Shown here: positions 7,473 through 16,837 of the stretch, one piece after another
Numbering within the stretch: position 1 is the first letter of the stretch
How the letters are laid out: each line of letters opens with the position of its first letter
Assembly (NCBI GenBank): GCA_963773195.1
Contig: CAVZAE010000002.1
Span: 193,395-257,394 of the forward strand
Origin: CAIWHR01 sp963773195
Lineage (GTDB): Bacteria; Pseudomonadota; Gammaproteobacteria; Burkholderiales; Casimicrobiaceae
Reading direction: 5' to 3'
Length of the DNA stretch: 64,000 nucleotides
Position numbers and translations under genes: made by a program
Notes under the pieces: generated by a model
What the model saw: the letters and a program-made list of their open reading frames with translations, nothing else
Databases searched by the model: none
What the model was told of the DNA's origin: nothing

Positions 7473-9611
7473 TCAGGCAATTGGGTGGGGCATCGTTTGG
7501 ATCGGTCGATTCAATAAGGCATTCAACCTCGCGCTATTTCGACGCTCGTAACCGAACCCGAAATGGATAGGCTGTGCGTAGGTTCCAAATGCGCGCACGA
7601 CGCTGAGCCGCGCCATCGCCACATCCGGAGTCGTAACGTCGACGGCGGCCGTTCGAATTCCAGATGCCGACAAGCGAGCCACGCAGGCTTTCAGGCTCGG
7701 CTCCTCTCGATATCTTTTCCTGAGGTCCTTCAGCTTCACTGCGATTTGCGCCTGCCGCAGGTCATCCAAACCGCACGTGTTATGCACGTGGCAATAATAG
7801 AGACCGTGATCGAGGAGCTTAACCACGTCTTCAGGCGTGCGCACAAGCAGGTGCCGTCCCTCACGCATCAGTTTGCGTATGTATAGCCCGTAATGGCTAT
7901 GTTCGAGCACGGCCTTTCGCAGCGCGACATCGACGTCTGCATGCGTCCCCAGCCCAATCGTCGCGCCCGGCCACGAGACTCCGTCCCCCAAGCCAAGGCA
8001 GACCACTGTGGGCAAACCCACATTGACATCGAGGAGGTACAGCTCCATCTGCGCACCCAGCGCTTGAGCTTCGTCGAGCGCCTTGCGACTTATTGCGTCA
8101 CAACCGTCGGGATCGATGCGTTCGCCCGTCAACCGCGCCAGCCAGTGCAGCGTGAATGCATCTCGCTCGATCAGCTCGTATAACGCCCGCAAGGCAGCGT
8201 CCTCAAACGACCTGCCGGCGGCGAGGCCGTTGCTGGTGGTTTGTCCAAAGGTTATTTCATCTCCTGTAAATCCGAGGTAAGTCGCCTGCGCAGGAACCAG
8301 CACTTCGACGCCCGTGTCGAGCCATTGACCTTCCACCCAGAACATCCGAGCGTTGGATTGCATAGGTTGAAAGGCAAAGCCTGGCCGTGCGTACTGCTCC
8401 CCGTCATAGAGCACCAGCCATCTTGGATCGAACGCGCGACCGCCAAGCTTGCTTAGAGATTCCTCCGTTAACTTCTGCGGATTCCAGAGCGATGCCGCAT
8501 AACGCTCGACACCCTCGCCAATCGCGCCAAGCACGGCCTCCTCTCGCGTGGCTCCCTTTCCTTCGCCCTGTAGATCGAATTCTTTCCGGTCGTGCCAAAG
8601 CGGAGGGCGGCCCATCACCGCACTGGCACAAATCGGCATGGCAGGCGTGTCGTTGCCGTCGCCTTCAAAAATAAAGAGGTGCCGAAGCACGCCGCCGCGA
8701 GGGTCAGCAAGCACTCGAAGCTCTTCAGGTACCAGCAGCGAATGGTTAATTGGCACCCATCGCCGAGACTTTGCAATGTCGCCGCACATAGGGCACCAAG
8801 GCATTGGCAAGATGGAGTGCAGCGAGTCCGACTTCCCGAAGGCGACCAAGCACCCATAGCCCGCGACATCCGGGTAGCGAATGGCGAGGATGACGTTCTC
8901 AGCGACGGCCTTTGCTAACGCAGCGTCGTCGTCGACGGCTCCGATGTCGTGGTCCAGAGAGTCGGCGAGCCGTTGGCGCGCACAATTCCAGCAAGCGGCC
9001 CGTCCCGGCGCCGTAATTGGGCCCAGGAACGTTTCTTCGCCCCTTCTCCAGATTGCAATCGAAGCGCAGCCACTTCGGTGCAATTTATCGGCAGTGCGCA
9101 GCGCTTCATCTTCCGCAAGCTCGGAAAGGTCCGAAACAACGAAATCGCCAACCCCGGCGCGCGTGCGGATTTGTATTCCAGCCAAGGCAAGCAATGCTGC
9201 GGCACGCTGAGCAAGGGGCGTTGCTCTTCTCATGGATACGCGCGGAATGCGCGCAGGCACTCTGAATGTCTGCCCACCCCTGATCGAACTCTCAATAATG
9301 CCCGCCTCGCGCAACTGTCGCTCTAGCGCGAGAACATTGTCCGGCGGCTGTTGCCCGTCGCTGGCATACAGCGCAGGCAGGACCTCTGAAAGGAGAGAGG
9401 TTGCCGACGACCCGTTGAGCCGAAAGCAACCTCTGGATGTCGAGACAATCGCGCCGCCGCGCGTGGCGACGACGCGAAGCTCCGGCGCCAGTCGCAGACT
9501 ACTTATCTTTTCTTCGCAGCCCTTCCGGCGGACCTTTGGACGTTGCCTGCCTTCCGCAGGGTGTTCAGCGCGTTCATGAAGATTGGGCCGCATGGTTCGC
9601 ATTGATTGCAT
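7473..9611 (-). CDS. YcaO cyclodehydratase fused to an E1-like partner (azoline RiPP biosynthesis)
   Basis: The 712-residue frame joins two domains. Residues ~39-285 look like the E1-ubiquitin-activating-like/leader-binding partner with a zinc tetrad from two CxxC pairs (CWNC ~207-210, CPMC ~273-276). Residues ~290-712 are the YcaO domain, with ATP/Mg-binding Glu motifs GEGVERYA (~365) and ALYELIERDAF (~476) and a proline-bearing C terminus (MPHPIA). Such fusions convert Cys/Ser/Thr of a precursor peptide into thiazolines or oxazolines using ATP. The first ~35 codons overlap the 64-aa peptide gene at 9503-9697 in another frame. The true start may therefore lie close to the peptide stop (no ATG there; a CTG is present), or the two genes overlap by ~100 nt. 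No dehydrogenase gene is seen nearby. Confidence 0.85.
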   Translation of the reverse strand: MQSMRTMRPNLHERAEHPAEGRQRPKVRRKGCEEKISSLRLAPELRVVATRGGAIVSTSRGCFRLNGSSATSLLSEVLPALYASDGQQPPDNVLALERQLREAGIIESSIRGGQTFRVPARIPRVSMRRATPLAQRAAALLALAGIQIRTRAGVGDFVVSDLSELAEDEALRTADKLHRSGCASIAIWRRGEETFLGPITAPGRAACWNCARQRLADSLDHDIGAVDDDAALAKAVAENVILAIRYPDVAGYGCLVAFGKSDSLHSILPMPWCPMCGDIAKSRRWVPINHSLLVPEELRVLADPRGGVLRHLFIFEGDGNDTPAMPICASAVMGRPPLWHDRKEFDLQGEGKGATREEAVLGAIGEGVERYAASLWNPQKLTEESLSKLGGRAFDPRWLVLYDGEQYARPGFAFQPMQSNARMFWVEGQWLDTGVEVLVPAQATYLGFTGDEITFGQTTSNGLAAGRSFEDAALRALYELIERDAFTLHWLARLTGERIDPDGCDAISRKALDEAQALGAQMELYLLDVNVGLPTVVCLGLGDGVSWPGATIGLGTHADVDVALRKAVLEHSHYGLYIRKLMREGRHLLVRTPEDVVKLLDHGLYYCHVHNTCGLDDLRQAQIAVKLKDLRKRYREEPSLKACVARLSASGIRTAAVDVTTPDVAMARLSVVRAFGTYAQPIHFGFGYERRNSARLNALLNRPIQTMPHPIA

Positions 9612-9697
9612 TCCATGGTCTTAATTCTCTTGAAGATGATGTCGCTGACTGTTGCAAGCGAGTCGACCAGCCTTTCGATCTCGAATTTCTTAGGCAT
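9503..9697 (-). CDS. 64-aa Cys-containing peptide, candidate RiPP precursor for the YcaO enzyme
   Basis: This small gene has a near-perfect Shine-Dalgarno (AGGAGG at 9710-9705, seven bases before the ATG at 9697), so translation is likely. The peptide has an N-terminal amphipathic stretch (KKFEIERLVDSLATVSDI) that could be a leader, a central motif CNQCEPCGP with three Cys spaced by two residues, and a basic tail ending in AAKKR. It lies immediately upstream of, and overlaps, the YcaO gene on the same strand, as RiPP precursors often do. Precursor function is inferred from position, size and Cys content. The core sits centrally rather than at the C terminus, which is unusual. It could instead be a small partner protein. 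Confidence 0.65.
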   Translation of the reverse strand: MPKKFEIERLVDSLATVSDIIFKRIKTMECNQCEPCGPIFMNALNTLRKAGNVQRSAGRAAKKR

Positions 9698-9902
9698 TGC
9701 AGGCCCTCCTTTGAAAGGAAGTATGCCCCGCTAGAGCAGGGGCCCTTCAAATTGCGAGCGGTTCAAAAACAGCGATGTGGGCCGCGAACGCAGACCCGTT
9801 CCATCCTTTTGGCATTCCCCGTGATGGTGGCCAATCAGCCACGGTTCTTGCTTGTTACGTCACCACGTGCGATGCCGCACACGTTCGGCGGAATCGGCCA
9901 AC

Positions 9903-9932
9903 ATGATGCGCACGTGATTGGGTCATTGTCAA
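9903..9932 (-). promoter_or_regulatory. Possible sigma70 promoter for the peptide-YcaO operon
   Basis: Reading leftwards, TTGACA (9932-9927) is followed after 18 bases by CATCAT (9908-9903, four of six matches). The transcript would carry a ~200-nt leader before the peptide gene, with a GC-rich hairpin (GCCCC/GGGGC) near 9725-9745 on it. Nothing else is evident between 9711 and 10025 except two very short frames without support. Confidence 0.35.
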
Positions 9933-10025
9933 CTTCGCCACAGCGAATCGTGGAGCATCAAAAAAGACAAGATCAACAGCCGAAAGGCACTAGAAGATTG
10001 GCGACGCGGTCGCCATGCGCGATAG

Positions 10026-10517
10026 TCACCGCTTGGACGCGCGACATTCGATCGGAAGCAACGGCTCCGGAACGCTGGTGAGATTTGCCCCGTTGACCGT
10101 CATCCCGTCGGGAGCATCCGCGTAGCCGCATACCCAAGCGACGGGCACGATCGGCGCGTCCTCTACCACCGCGGGACGCAATGTCAGAATCTTTCCGAGA
10201 ATGGCCTTGTTTACTCGGTTGCCAAACGTGAGATGGATTGCGCCGTCCTGTACCGCAACTGAGCTGACATAGTTGGCGACGATCTTCTCGGCGGGAGGTA
10301 GACCGGCCGAGAGGTTGTCGGCAGGGAAAGTCTGTGCAACCAACCAGGAAGCTGCAATCGGTTGCTTGGCGAGGTCGGCCAGGGGCAGCGCGGCCTTGAT
10401 CTGGTCGCGGACGATCCGGTCGAGGTAGGACGGCACAGCTAACGTGGCCAGAATGGCGATGACCGCGACCACGGCCATCAATTCCAGCATGGTGAAACCA
10501 CGATCGCCCGTCTTCAT
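10026..10517 (-). CDS. Type IV pilin-like protein
   Basis: From the ATG at 10517 the product begins MKTGDRGFTMLELM. This is a class III signal with the prepilin peptidase site after Gly, Glu at mature position 5, and a long hydrophobic N-terminal helix (VVAVIAILATLAVPSYL). The remaining ~125 residues form a small pilin-like head with two Cys (WVCGY, IECR) that could close a C-terminal disulfide loop. It fits a PilE/PilA-family major or minor pilin. No pilin assembly or peptidase gene is nearby, so this is an orphan pilin gene. A start 15 bases earlier (10532) is also possible. Confidence 0.82.
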   Translation of the reverse strand: MKTGDRGFTMLELMAVVAVIAILATLAVPSYLDRIVRDQIKAALPLADLAKQPIAASWLVAQTFPADNLSAGLPPAEKIVANYVSSVAVQDGAIHLTFGNRVNKAILGKILTLRPAVVEDAPIVPVAWVCGYADAPDGMTVNGANLTSVPEPLLPIECRASKR

Positions 10518-10549
10518 GGATTCCGCTTGCAATGCCCAGGGCTCCTCGT

Positions 10550-11301
10550 TCAGTCGAACCCGGCGGCGCGGAAGCGTGCGCGGCCCGCATCGCTTGTGAG
10601 CGCCGTCGCGAGCCCGAGCGCGGCCGGGTCGGCGGCGTCGCGTACGAACACGGCGTAGGTCGTCAGGAGCTGCAGCGACTCGGGCAGGGGCCCCACGAAC
10701 GCCGCACGGTCCGCATGGTAGATCTCGCTCACTTGCGTGATCCCGATCTCGGCCTCGCCGGCGACCACCTTGCGCATCACGTCGAGGCCATCGGCGGCGA
10801 GTATGCGTTTCGGCGCCATGGCTTCGGCGATGCCGAGGCGGTCCAGAACGCCGGCAAAGTAGGTTCCGGCCGTACCACCAGCCGCCGGATTCGTGAACGC
10901 GACCGACGACGCCGCTAGGAGCGATGCGCGGAATGCGTCGACCGTAGAGATGTCCGGCCGTGATGCGCCTGCGCGCACGGCAACCCCGACGCGCACCGTG
11001 CCGAGATCGCGCACGGCGCCGGCGCCCCCGCCCTTCGCGACGAACGCGTCGAGCCGCGGACGCGTGTTCAAGACGAGGTCCGTCCGCTCGCCCGCCGCGA
11101 TCCTCGATTCGACCTGCCCCGCCGTCGCGAACTCGAGCGCGACACGGTGTCCCGTCTCGCGCTCGAACGCGGCGACCGTCTCCTGGAGCGGTCCCTTGAC
11201 GGCAGCCGCGCTCAGGACGCGCAGCTCGGCCCCGGCGGCGGCGCTGGCGAAGGCAAGCGCCGCGACCAGCGACGCGGCGGCGACCGCTCTGCCGCGCACG
11301 C

Positions 11302-11305
<4 letters not shown>
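10550..11305 (-). CDS. Extracellular solute-binding protein, ModA-like
   Basis: The product has a signal peptide (AVAAASLVAALAFASAAAGA) and then the ModA-type start ELRVLSAAAVKGPLQETVAAF. Other features include FATAGQVESRIAAGERTDLV and the NPAAGGTAGTYFAGVL segment. This resembles molybdate-type binding proteins and their uncharacterised relatives. The start is either TTG at 11305, which overlaps the hutU stop codon (TTGA), or GTG at 11299. Either way translation is probably coupled to hutU. No permease or ATPase gene adjoins it. Given its place after hutHU, a role linked to histidine or urocanate metabolism is possible but unproven. Confidence 0.75.
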
Positions 11306-13014
<1,709 letters not shown>

Positions 13015-13062
13015 GACAGCCTCCGTTGCGGCGTTCCGTTCTCCGCGCTTGCGGTCCTGGCG

Positions 13063-14583
13063 TCACGCGAAGAGCGTACCCGCAAATGATACGAAATCTC
13101 CGCGTTCCACCTGCAAACGTATCACTTCCAGGTCGGGCGCGAATGCCCGGTCGCGATCCCAGAACGCGACCTCCGCGCGGACGGCCGCGAGTGCGCGGGC
13201 GAGCTTCTGCGAGGTGGCGAGCGGTCGCCGCATCTCGACACCCTGCGTGGCCGCGATCAGCTCGATCGCGACGATGCGCGCGGTGTTGGCGGCCATCGGT
13301 CCCAGACGGCGCGCGGCAAATGTCGCCATGCTTACGTGGTCCTCCTGGTTGGCCGAGGTCGGGATCGAGTCGACCGACGCCGGATGCGCAAGCGACTTGT
13401 TTTCGGAGGCGAGCGCGGCCGCGGTCACCTGAGCGATCATGAAGCCCGAATTGACGCCGCCGTCCTCGACCAGGAACGGCGGCAGTCCCGACAGGTTCGT
13501 GTCCATCATGAGCGCGATGCGGCGCTCGGACAGCGCCCCGACTTCGGCAATCGCGAGCGCAAGGCCGTCCGCGGCGAAGGCGACGGGCTCGGCGTGAAAA
13601 TTGCCGCCCGATTGGATCTCGCCCGTGTCCGCGAACACGAGTGGATTGTCCGACACCGCATTGGCCTCGGTCAGCAGCACGTCCGCGCCATGGCGCATCT
13701 GGTCGAGGCACGCGCCCATCACCTGCGGCTGGCAGCGCAGGCTGTAGGGGTCCTGCACGCGCGGACAGTCCTTGTGCGACGCGCGGATCGCGCTCCCCGC
13801 GAGCAAATCGCGATAGACGGCGGCGACATCCGACTGCCCGCGATGACCGCGCACCGCCTGGATCCGCGCGTCGAATGGGGTGTCGCTGCCGAGGCACGCA
13901 TCGACGGTCAGCGCGCCGGCGACGAGCGCAGCGGCCATCGCACGCTCGGCCGCGAACAGCCCGGCGAGTGCGAGTGCCGTCGACACCTGAGTGCCGTTCA
14001 GGAGCGCGAGGCCTTCCTTCGGGCCGAGCACGAGCGGCTGCAAGCCCGCTGCCGCGAGCGCATCGCGTCCAGGCAACGTGCGCTCACCGAAACGCGCTTC
14101 CCCTTCGCCGATCAGAACCGCGGACAGGTGCGCGAGAGGCGCAAGGTCGCCCGACGCGCCCACCGATCCCTGCGCCGGAATGCACGGGACGACCCCTGCG
14201 TTCGCGAGCTCGACGAGCGCCTCGATCGTGCGCCACTGCACGCCGGAATGCCCTCGCGCCAGCGACGCGGCCTTGAGGGCGATCACGAGGCGCACCAACG
14301 CGTCGTCGAGCAGCGCGCCGGTGCCCGCCGAATGCGAGAGCACGAGCGCCCGTTGCAAATCGGCCAGCCGCGCCGCGTCGATGCGTGTGCGCGCGAGCAG
14401 GCCGAACCCGGTGTTGACGCCGTACACCGTCGTTCCGGCGGCGACCATGCGGCGGACCAGGTCGGCAGCCGCGTCGACGCCCTGCCTGGCCGCCCCATCG
14501 ACGGCGAGCGTCGCTGGCGCCGACCACAGCCGACGCAGGTCGGACAGCGCGAGCGCGCCGGGCTTGAGCGTGAACGAGGCCAT
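13063..14583 (-). CDS. hutH: Histidine ammonia-lyase
   Basis: This 506-residue enzyme carries the Ala-Ser-Gly triad that cyclises into the MIO electrophile (GSVGASGDLAPLAHLS), the YGVNTGFG loop with the catalytic Tyr, and the C-terminal TSANQEDHVSM motif. It deaminates L-histidine to trans-urocanate. It is transcribed leftwards ahead of hutU and 57 nt after the LytTR regulator gene. Length and motifs are complete and I see no frameshift. Confidence 0.97.
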   Translation of the reverse strand: MASFTLKPGALALSDLRRLWSAPATLAVDGAARQGVDAAADLVRRMVAAGTTVYGVNTGFGLLARTRIDAARLADLQRALVLSHSAGTGALLDDALVRLVIALKAASLARGHSGVQWRTIEALVELANAGVVPCIPAQGSVGASGDLAPLAHLSAVLIGEGEARFGERTLPGRDALAAAGLQPLVLGPKEGLALLNGTQVSTALALAGLFAAERAMAAALVAGALTVDACLGSDTPFDARIQAVRGHRGQSDVAAVYRDLLAGSAIRASHKDCPRVQDPYSLRCQPQVMGACLDQMRHGADVLLTEANAVSDNPLVFADTGEIQSGGNFHAEPVAFAADGLALAIAEVGALSERRIALMMDTNLSGLPPFLVEDGGVNSGFMIAQVTAAALASENKSLAHPASVDSIPTSANQEDHVSMATFAARRLGPMAANTARIVAIELIAATQGVEMRRPLATSQKLARALAAVRAEVAFWDRDRAFAPDLEVIRLQVERGDFVSFAGTLFA

Positions 14584-14640
14584 AGGGACGCGACGGGGAT
14601 CCGCGGCACCGTATTCGCGTGGCGCGCCGCGACGGCGATT

Positions 14641-15414
14641 CTACATCTGCTTGAACAAATGGCTGAAGCTGCGGCTCACTTCGAGCTTGTCGGTGCGGCC
14701 CTTCACGGTCACCACTTGCTTGCCGCTGAAGTTGCGGCTCACCTCCGCGATCGCATCGACCCGGACCACGGTGCCCCGGTGGATCTGCCAGAACTCGTTC
14801 GGATCGAGCGCGTCGATCAGCTCCTTGATCGGCTTGCGGATCAGCGCCTCGAAGCCCGCGGTCTGCACGCGGGTGTACTTGTCTTCGGCGCGGAAGAAGA
14901 GAACATCGCTCGTCGGGATCATGCGGATGCCGGCACCCACGCTGGCCTGCACCCAGCGCAGGTACCGCGTCGGTGTCAGGCCTTCGTTGCCGAGGCGTTC
15001 GGCGAGGCGCTCGAAGAGGCCGTCCATGGGATCGGGCTTTTGCAAAATACGCTCGCGCAGCCGGCGACAGGTGAGCGCAACGCGTTCCGCGTCCACCGGC
15101 TTCAGCAGGTAGTCGACCGCGCCCTGCTCGAAGGCGCGTACCGCATATTCGTCGTAGGCCGTGACGAACACGACGTGGACCTGTCCCGCGAGGAGCCGCG
15201 CGGCCTCGACGCCATCCAGCTCCGGCATGCGGATGTCGAGGAACACGATGTCGGGCTCGAGGCTCTGCACCATCGCCACCGCTTCGCGACCGTTGACGGC
15301 TTCGCCCACGATCAGGAGCTCCGGCCACGCCTGCTTGAGGCAGTCGACGACCTGCTCGCGCATCAGGCGTTCGTCGTCGGCGACAACGGCCGTCGGAGCG
15401 GGCGTGGCGTGCAT
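14641..15414 (-). CDS. LytTR-family response regulator (AlgR/LytR type)
   Basis: The 257-residue protein has an N-terminal receiver domain (acidic pair in VVADDERL, phospho-accepting Asp in VFLDIRMPELDG, conserved Lys in LLKPVDAERV). The C-terminal DNA-binding domain is LytTR (IRMIPTSDVLFFRAEDKYTR, FWQIHRGTVVRVDAI). Regulators of this class bind direct repeats. Its gene follows the sensor kinase gene by 15 nt, forming a two-component operon that may also read into hutH. A tandem 12-bp repeat in the region upstream of the kinase is a candidate target. Confidence 0.92.
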   Translation of the reverse strand: MHATPAPTAVVADDERLMREQVVDCLKQAWPELLIVGEAVNGREAVAMVQSLEPDIVFLDIRMPELDGVEAARLLAGQVHVVFVTAYDEYAVRAFEQGAVDYLLKPVDAERVALTCRRLRERILQKPDPMDGLFERLAERLGNEGLTPTRYLRWVQASVGAGIRMIPTSDVLFFRAEDKYTRVQTAGFEALIRKPIKELIDALDPNEFWQIHRGTVVRVDAIAEVSRNFSGKQVVTVKGRTDKLEVSRSFSHLFKQM

Positions 15415-15429
15415 GCGGGAGGCGTCTCT

Positions 15430-16371
15430 CTACGCGTTCGAGGCGACGATTGCGTACGGCACCTTGATCGTGGCGAATGTACCGCCGGTCGAAGGTATCC
15501 CGATGATCAACTCGGCGCGTCCGTTGTACAAGGCCGCGAGTCGCTCGCGGATGTTGGCGAGGCCGACGCCGTCGTCGGATTGGGGCGCGAAGCCCATGCC
15601 GTCGTCGACGACGTGCACGGCGAGCTGTCCGCTGACCACCTCGGCGCTGATGTCAAGGCGGCCGCCCGCGCCCTTGGGCTCGAGGCCGTGCTTGATCGCG
15701 TTCTCCACGAGCGTCTGCAGCATCATCGCCGGAAAGACGGCCGAGCGCAGCACGTCGGGAACGTTGACGGCGTACGCGAGGCGCTCTTCCATCCGCACGG
15801 CCATGATATCGAGGTACGCCTTCGACAGATCGACCTGCTGGCCGAGCGTGGGCCGGCTGCCGTCGCGCATCTGCGGCATCGCGGAGCGCAGGTAGCGGAT
15901 CAGGCTCTGCTGCATCTGCGACGCGCGCGGCGGATCGGTGCGGATCAACTGGTCGATGCTGGCGAGCGTGTTGAAGAGGAAATGTGGCTCGATCTGCGCC
16001 TGCAGCGCTTCCATCCGGGCTTCGATCACGGTGCGCTCGAGCTGCTCCGATTCGGCGCGTTGGGTTGCCCGCTCGGCGGTGAGATCAGCCCGGCGTTTGC
16101 CACCGGCGATCACCTTGACGATGACGGAAAATAAGACGAAAAACACGAACGTCTTCGGGTAGTGCAGGATGCCGGCCGCGATCAGACCGAGGCCGAATAC
16201 GATGAGCAGCGTCGTCCACGACACCACCGCCAGCCAGTCGAAAAATCGCCACCACAGCTCGACGAGCGTGTTGCCGAGATCGCGGAAGGTCTGCTTCGCG
16301 CCGGGAGGCTGGAGCGTAGGCGGCGCATTGCCGCGGGCGCTCGTCTGGGCGGGATCGGGATTCATGGCCAT
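15430..16371 (-). CDS. LytS/AlgZ-like sensor histidine kinase
   Basis: The 313-residue kinase has two predicted membrane helices (about residues 55-95), followed by the His_kinase domain with the phospho-accepting His in QIEPHFLFNTLASID. The HATPase domain has the N box (LVENAIKHGLEP), the G1 box (VDDGMGFAP) and GVGLANIRERL. No periplasmic sensor domain is visible; sensing is probably membrane-based, as in AlgZ. It is paired with the LytTR regulator and is divergent from the borosin-type operon beginning at 16838. Confidence 0.92.
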   Translation of the reverse strand: MAMNPDPAQTSARGNAPPTLQPPGAKQTFRDLGNTLVELWWRFFDWLAVVSWTTLLIVFGLGLIAAGILHYPKTFVFFVLFSVIVKVIAGGKRRADLTAERATQRAESEQLERTVIEARMEALQAQIEPHFLFNTLASIDQLIRTDPPRASQMQQSLIRYLRSAMPQMRDGSRPTLGQQVDLSKAYLDIMAVRMEERLAYAVNVPDVLRSAVFPAMMLQTLVENAIKHGLEPKGAGGRLDISAEVVSGQLAVHVVDDGMGFAPQSDDGVGLANIRERLAALYNGRAELIIGIPSTGGTFATIKVPYAIVASNA

Positions 16372-16837
16372 GCCGTCGAATTGCTAGGGGTTCGGGCCCG
16401 CAGAATAGCCAAGGGGACCCCTAGTCTCCACCGCGATCGGACACGATGCACGCAGGAACGATGAAATGCAGGAAATGCGGCTGGGCGGCTCGCAACGGAA
16501 AGGACCGTGCGCTCGCCCGCTACACTAAAATTGCGGAAGTGCGCAGTGCGGTTCACCCGGGCACCCTCGAATTCGTACCCTAACCCCCTGAGATGAAACA
16601 GGAAACAGTGCAAAAATCCGGCGATGGCCCGGGGGAAGCGCCGCACACGCCGATGATGCATCGGATATGAATCCTTTCTGGATAAGGCTTTCAGGCCGAT
16701 TAGTTAGTTAACCTATACCGTAACCTACACCGCGAAACGCCAGGCCGATCAATGCCGCGGCGCCGTCACACCGTTGATCGCGTGATTCGTACGCGCCGTC
16801 GAATCCCCGGTGATCCTCTCGATCCGACCTCGCTGCA
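16372..16837. promoter_or_regulatory. Divergent intergenic region with tandem 12-bp repeat
   Basis: This 466-base region separates the LytS-type kinase gene from the carbamoyltransferase operon. It holds a tandem direct repeat TAACCTATACCG / TAACCTACACCG (16709-16720 and 16721-16732, one mismatch), preceded by the short repeat TTAGTTAGTTA (16700-16710). It is locally AT-richer than its surroundings. LytTR-domain regulators commonly bind paired direct repeats, so the adjacent regulator is a plausible ligand; that link is inference. No gene is supported here. Confidence 0.5.

Noticed and set aside
9737..9821. Additional very short peptides between the pilin and YcaO genes
   Set aside because: Frames of about 13-23 codons exist on the minus strand but lack ribosome sites and Cys/Ser/Thr-rich cores.
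13336..16134. 932-codon plus-strand open frame
   Set aside because: It runs antisense through hutH, the regulator and the kinase genes, with Arg/His-rich low-complexity translation. Three well-supported genes on the other strand explain the region.
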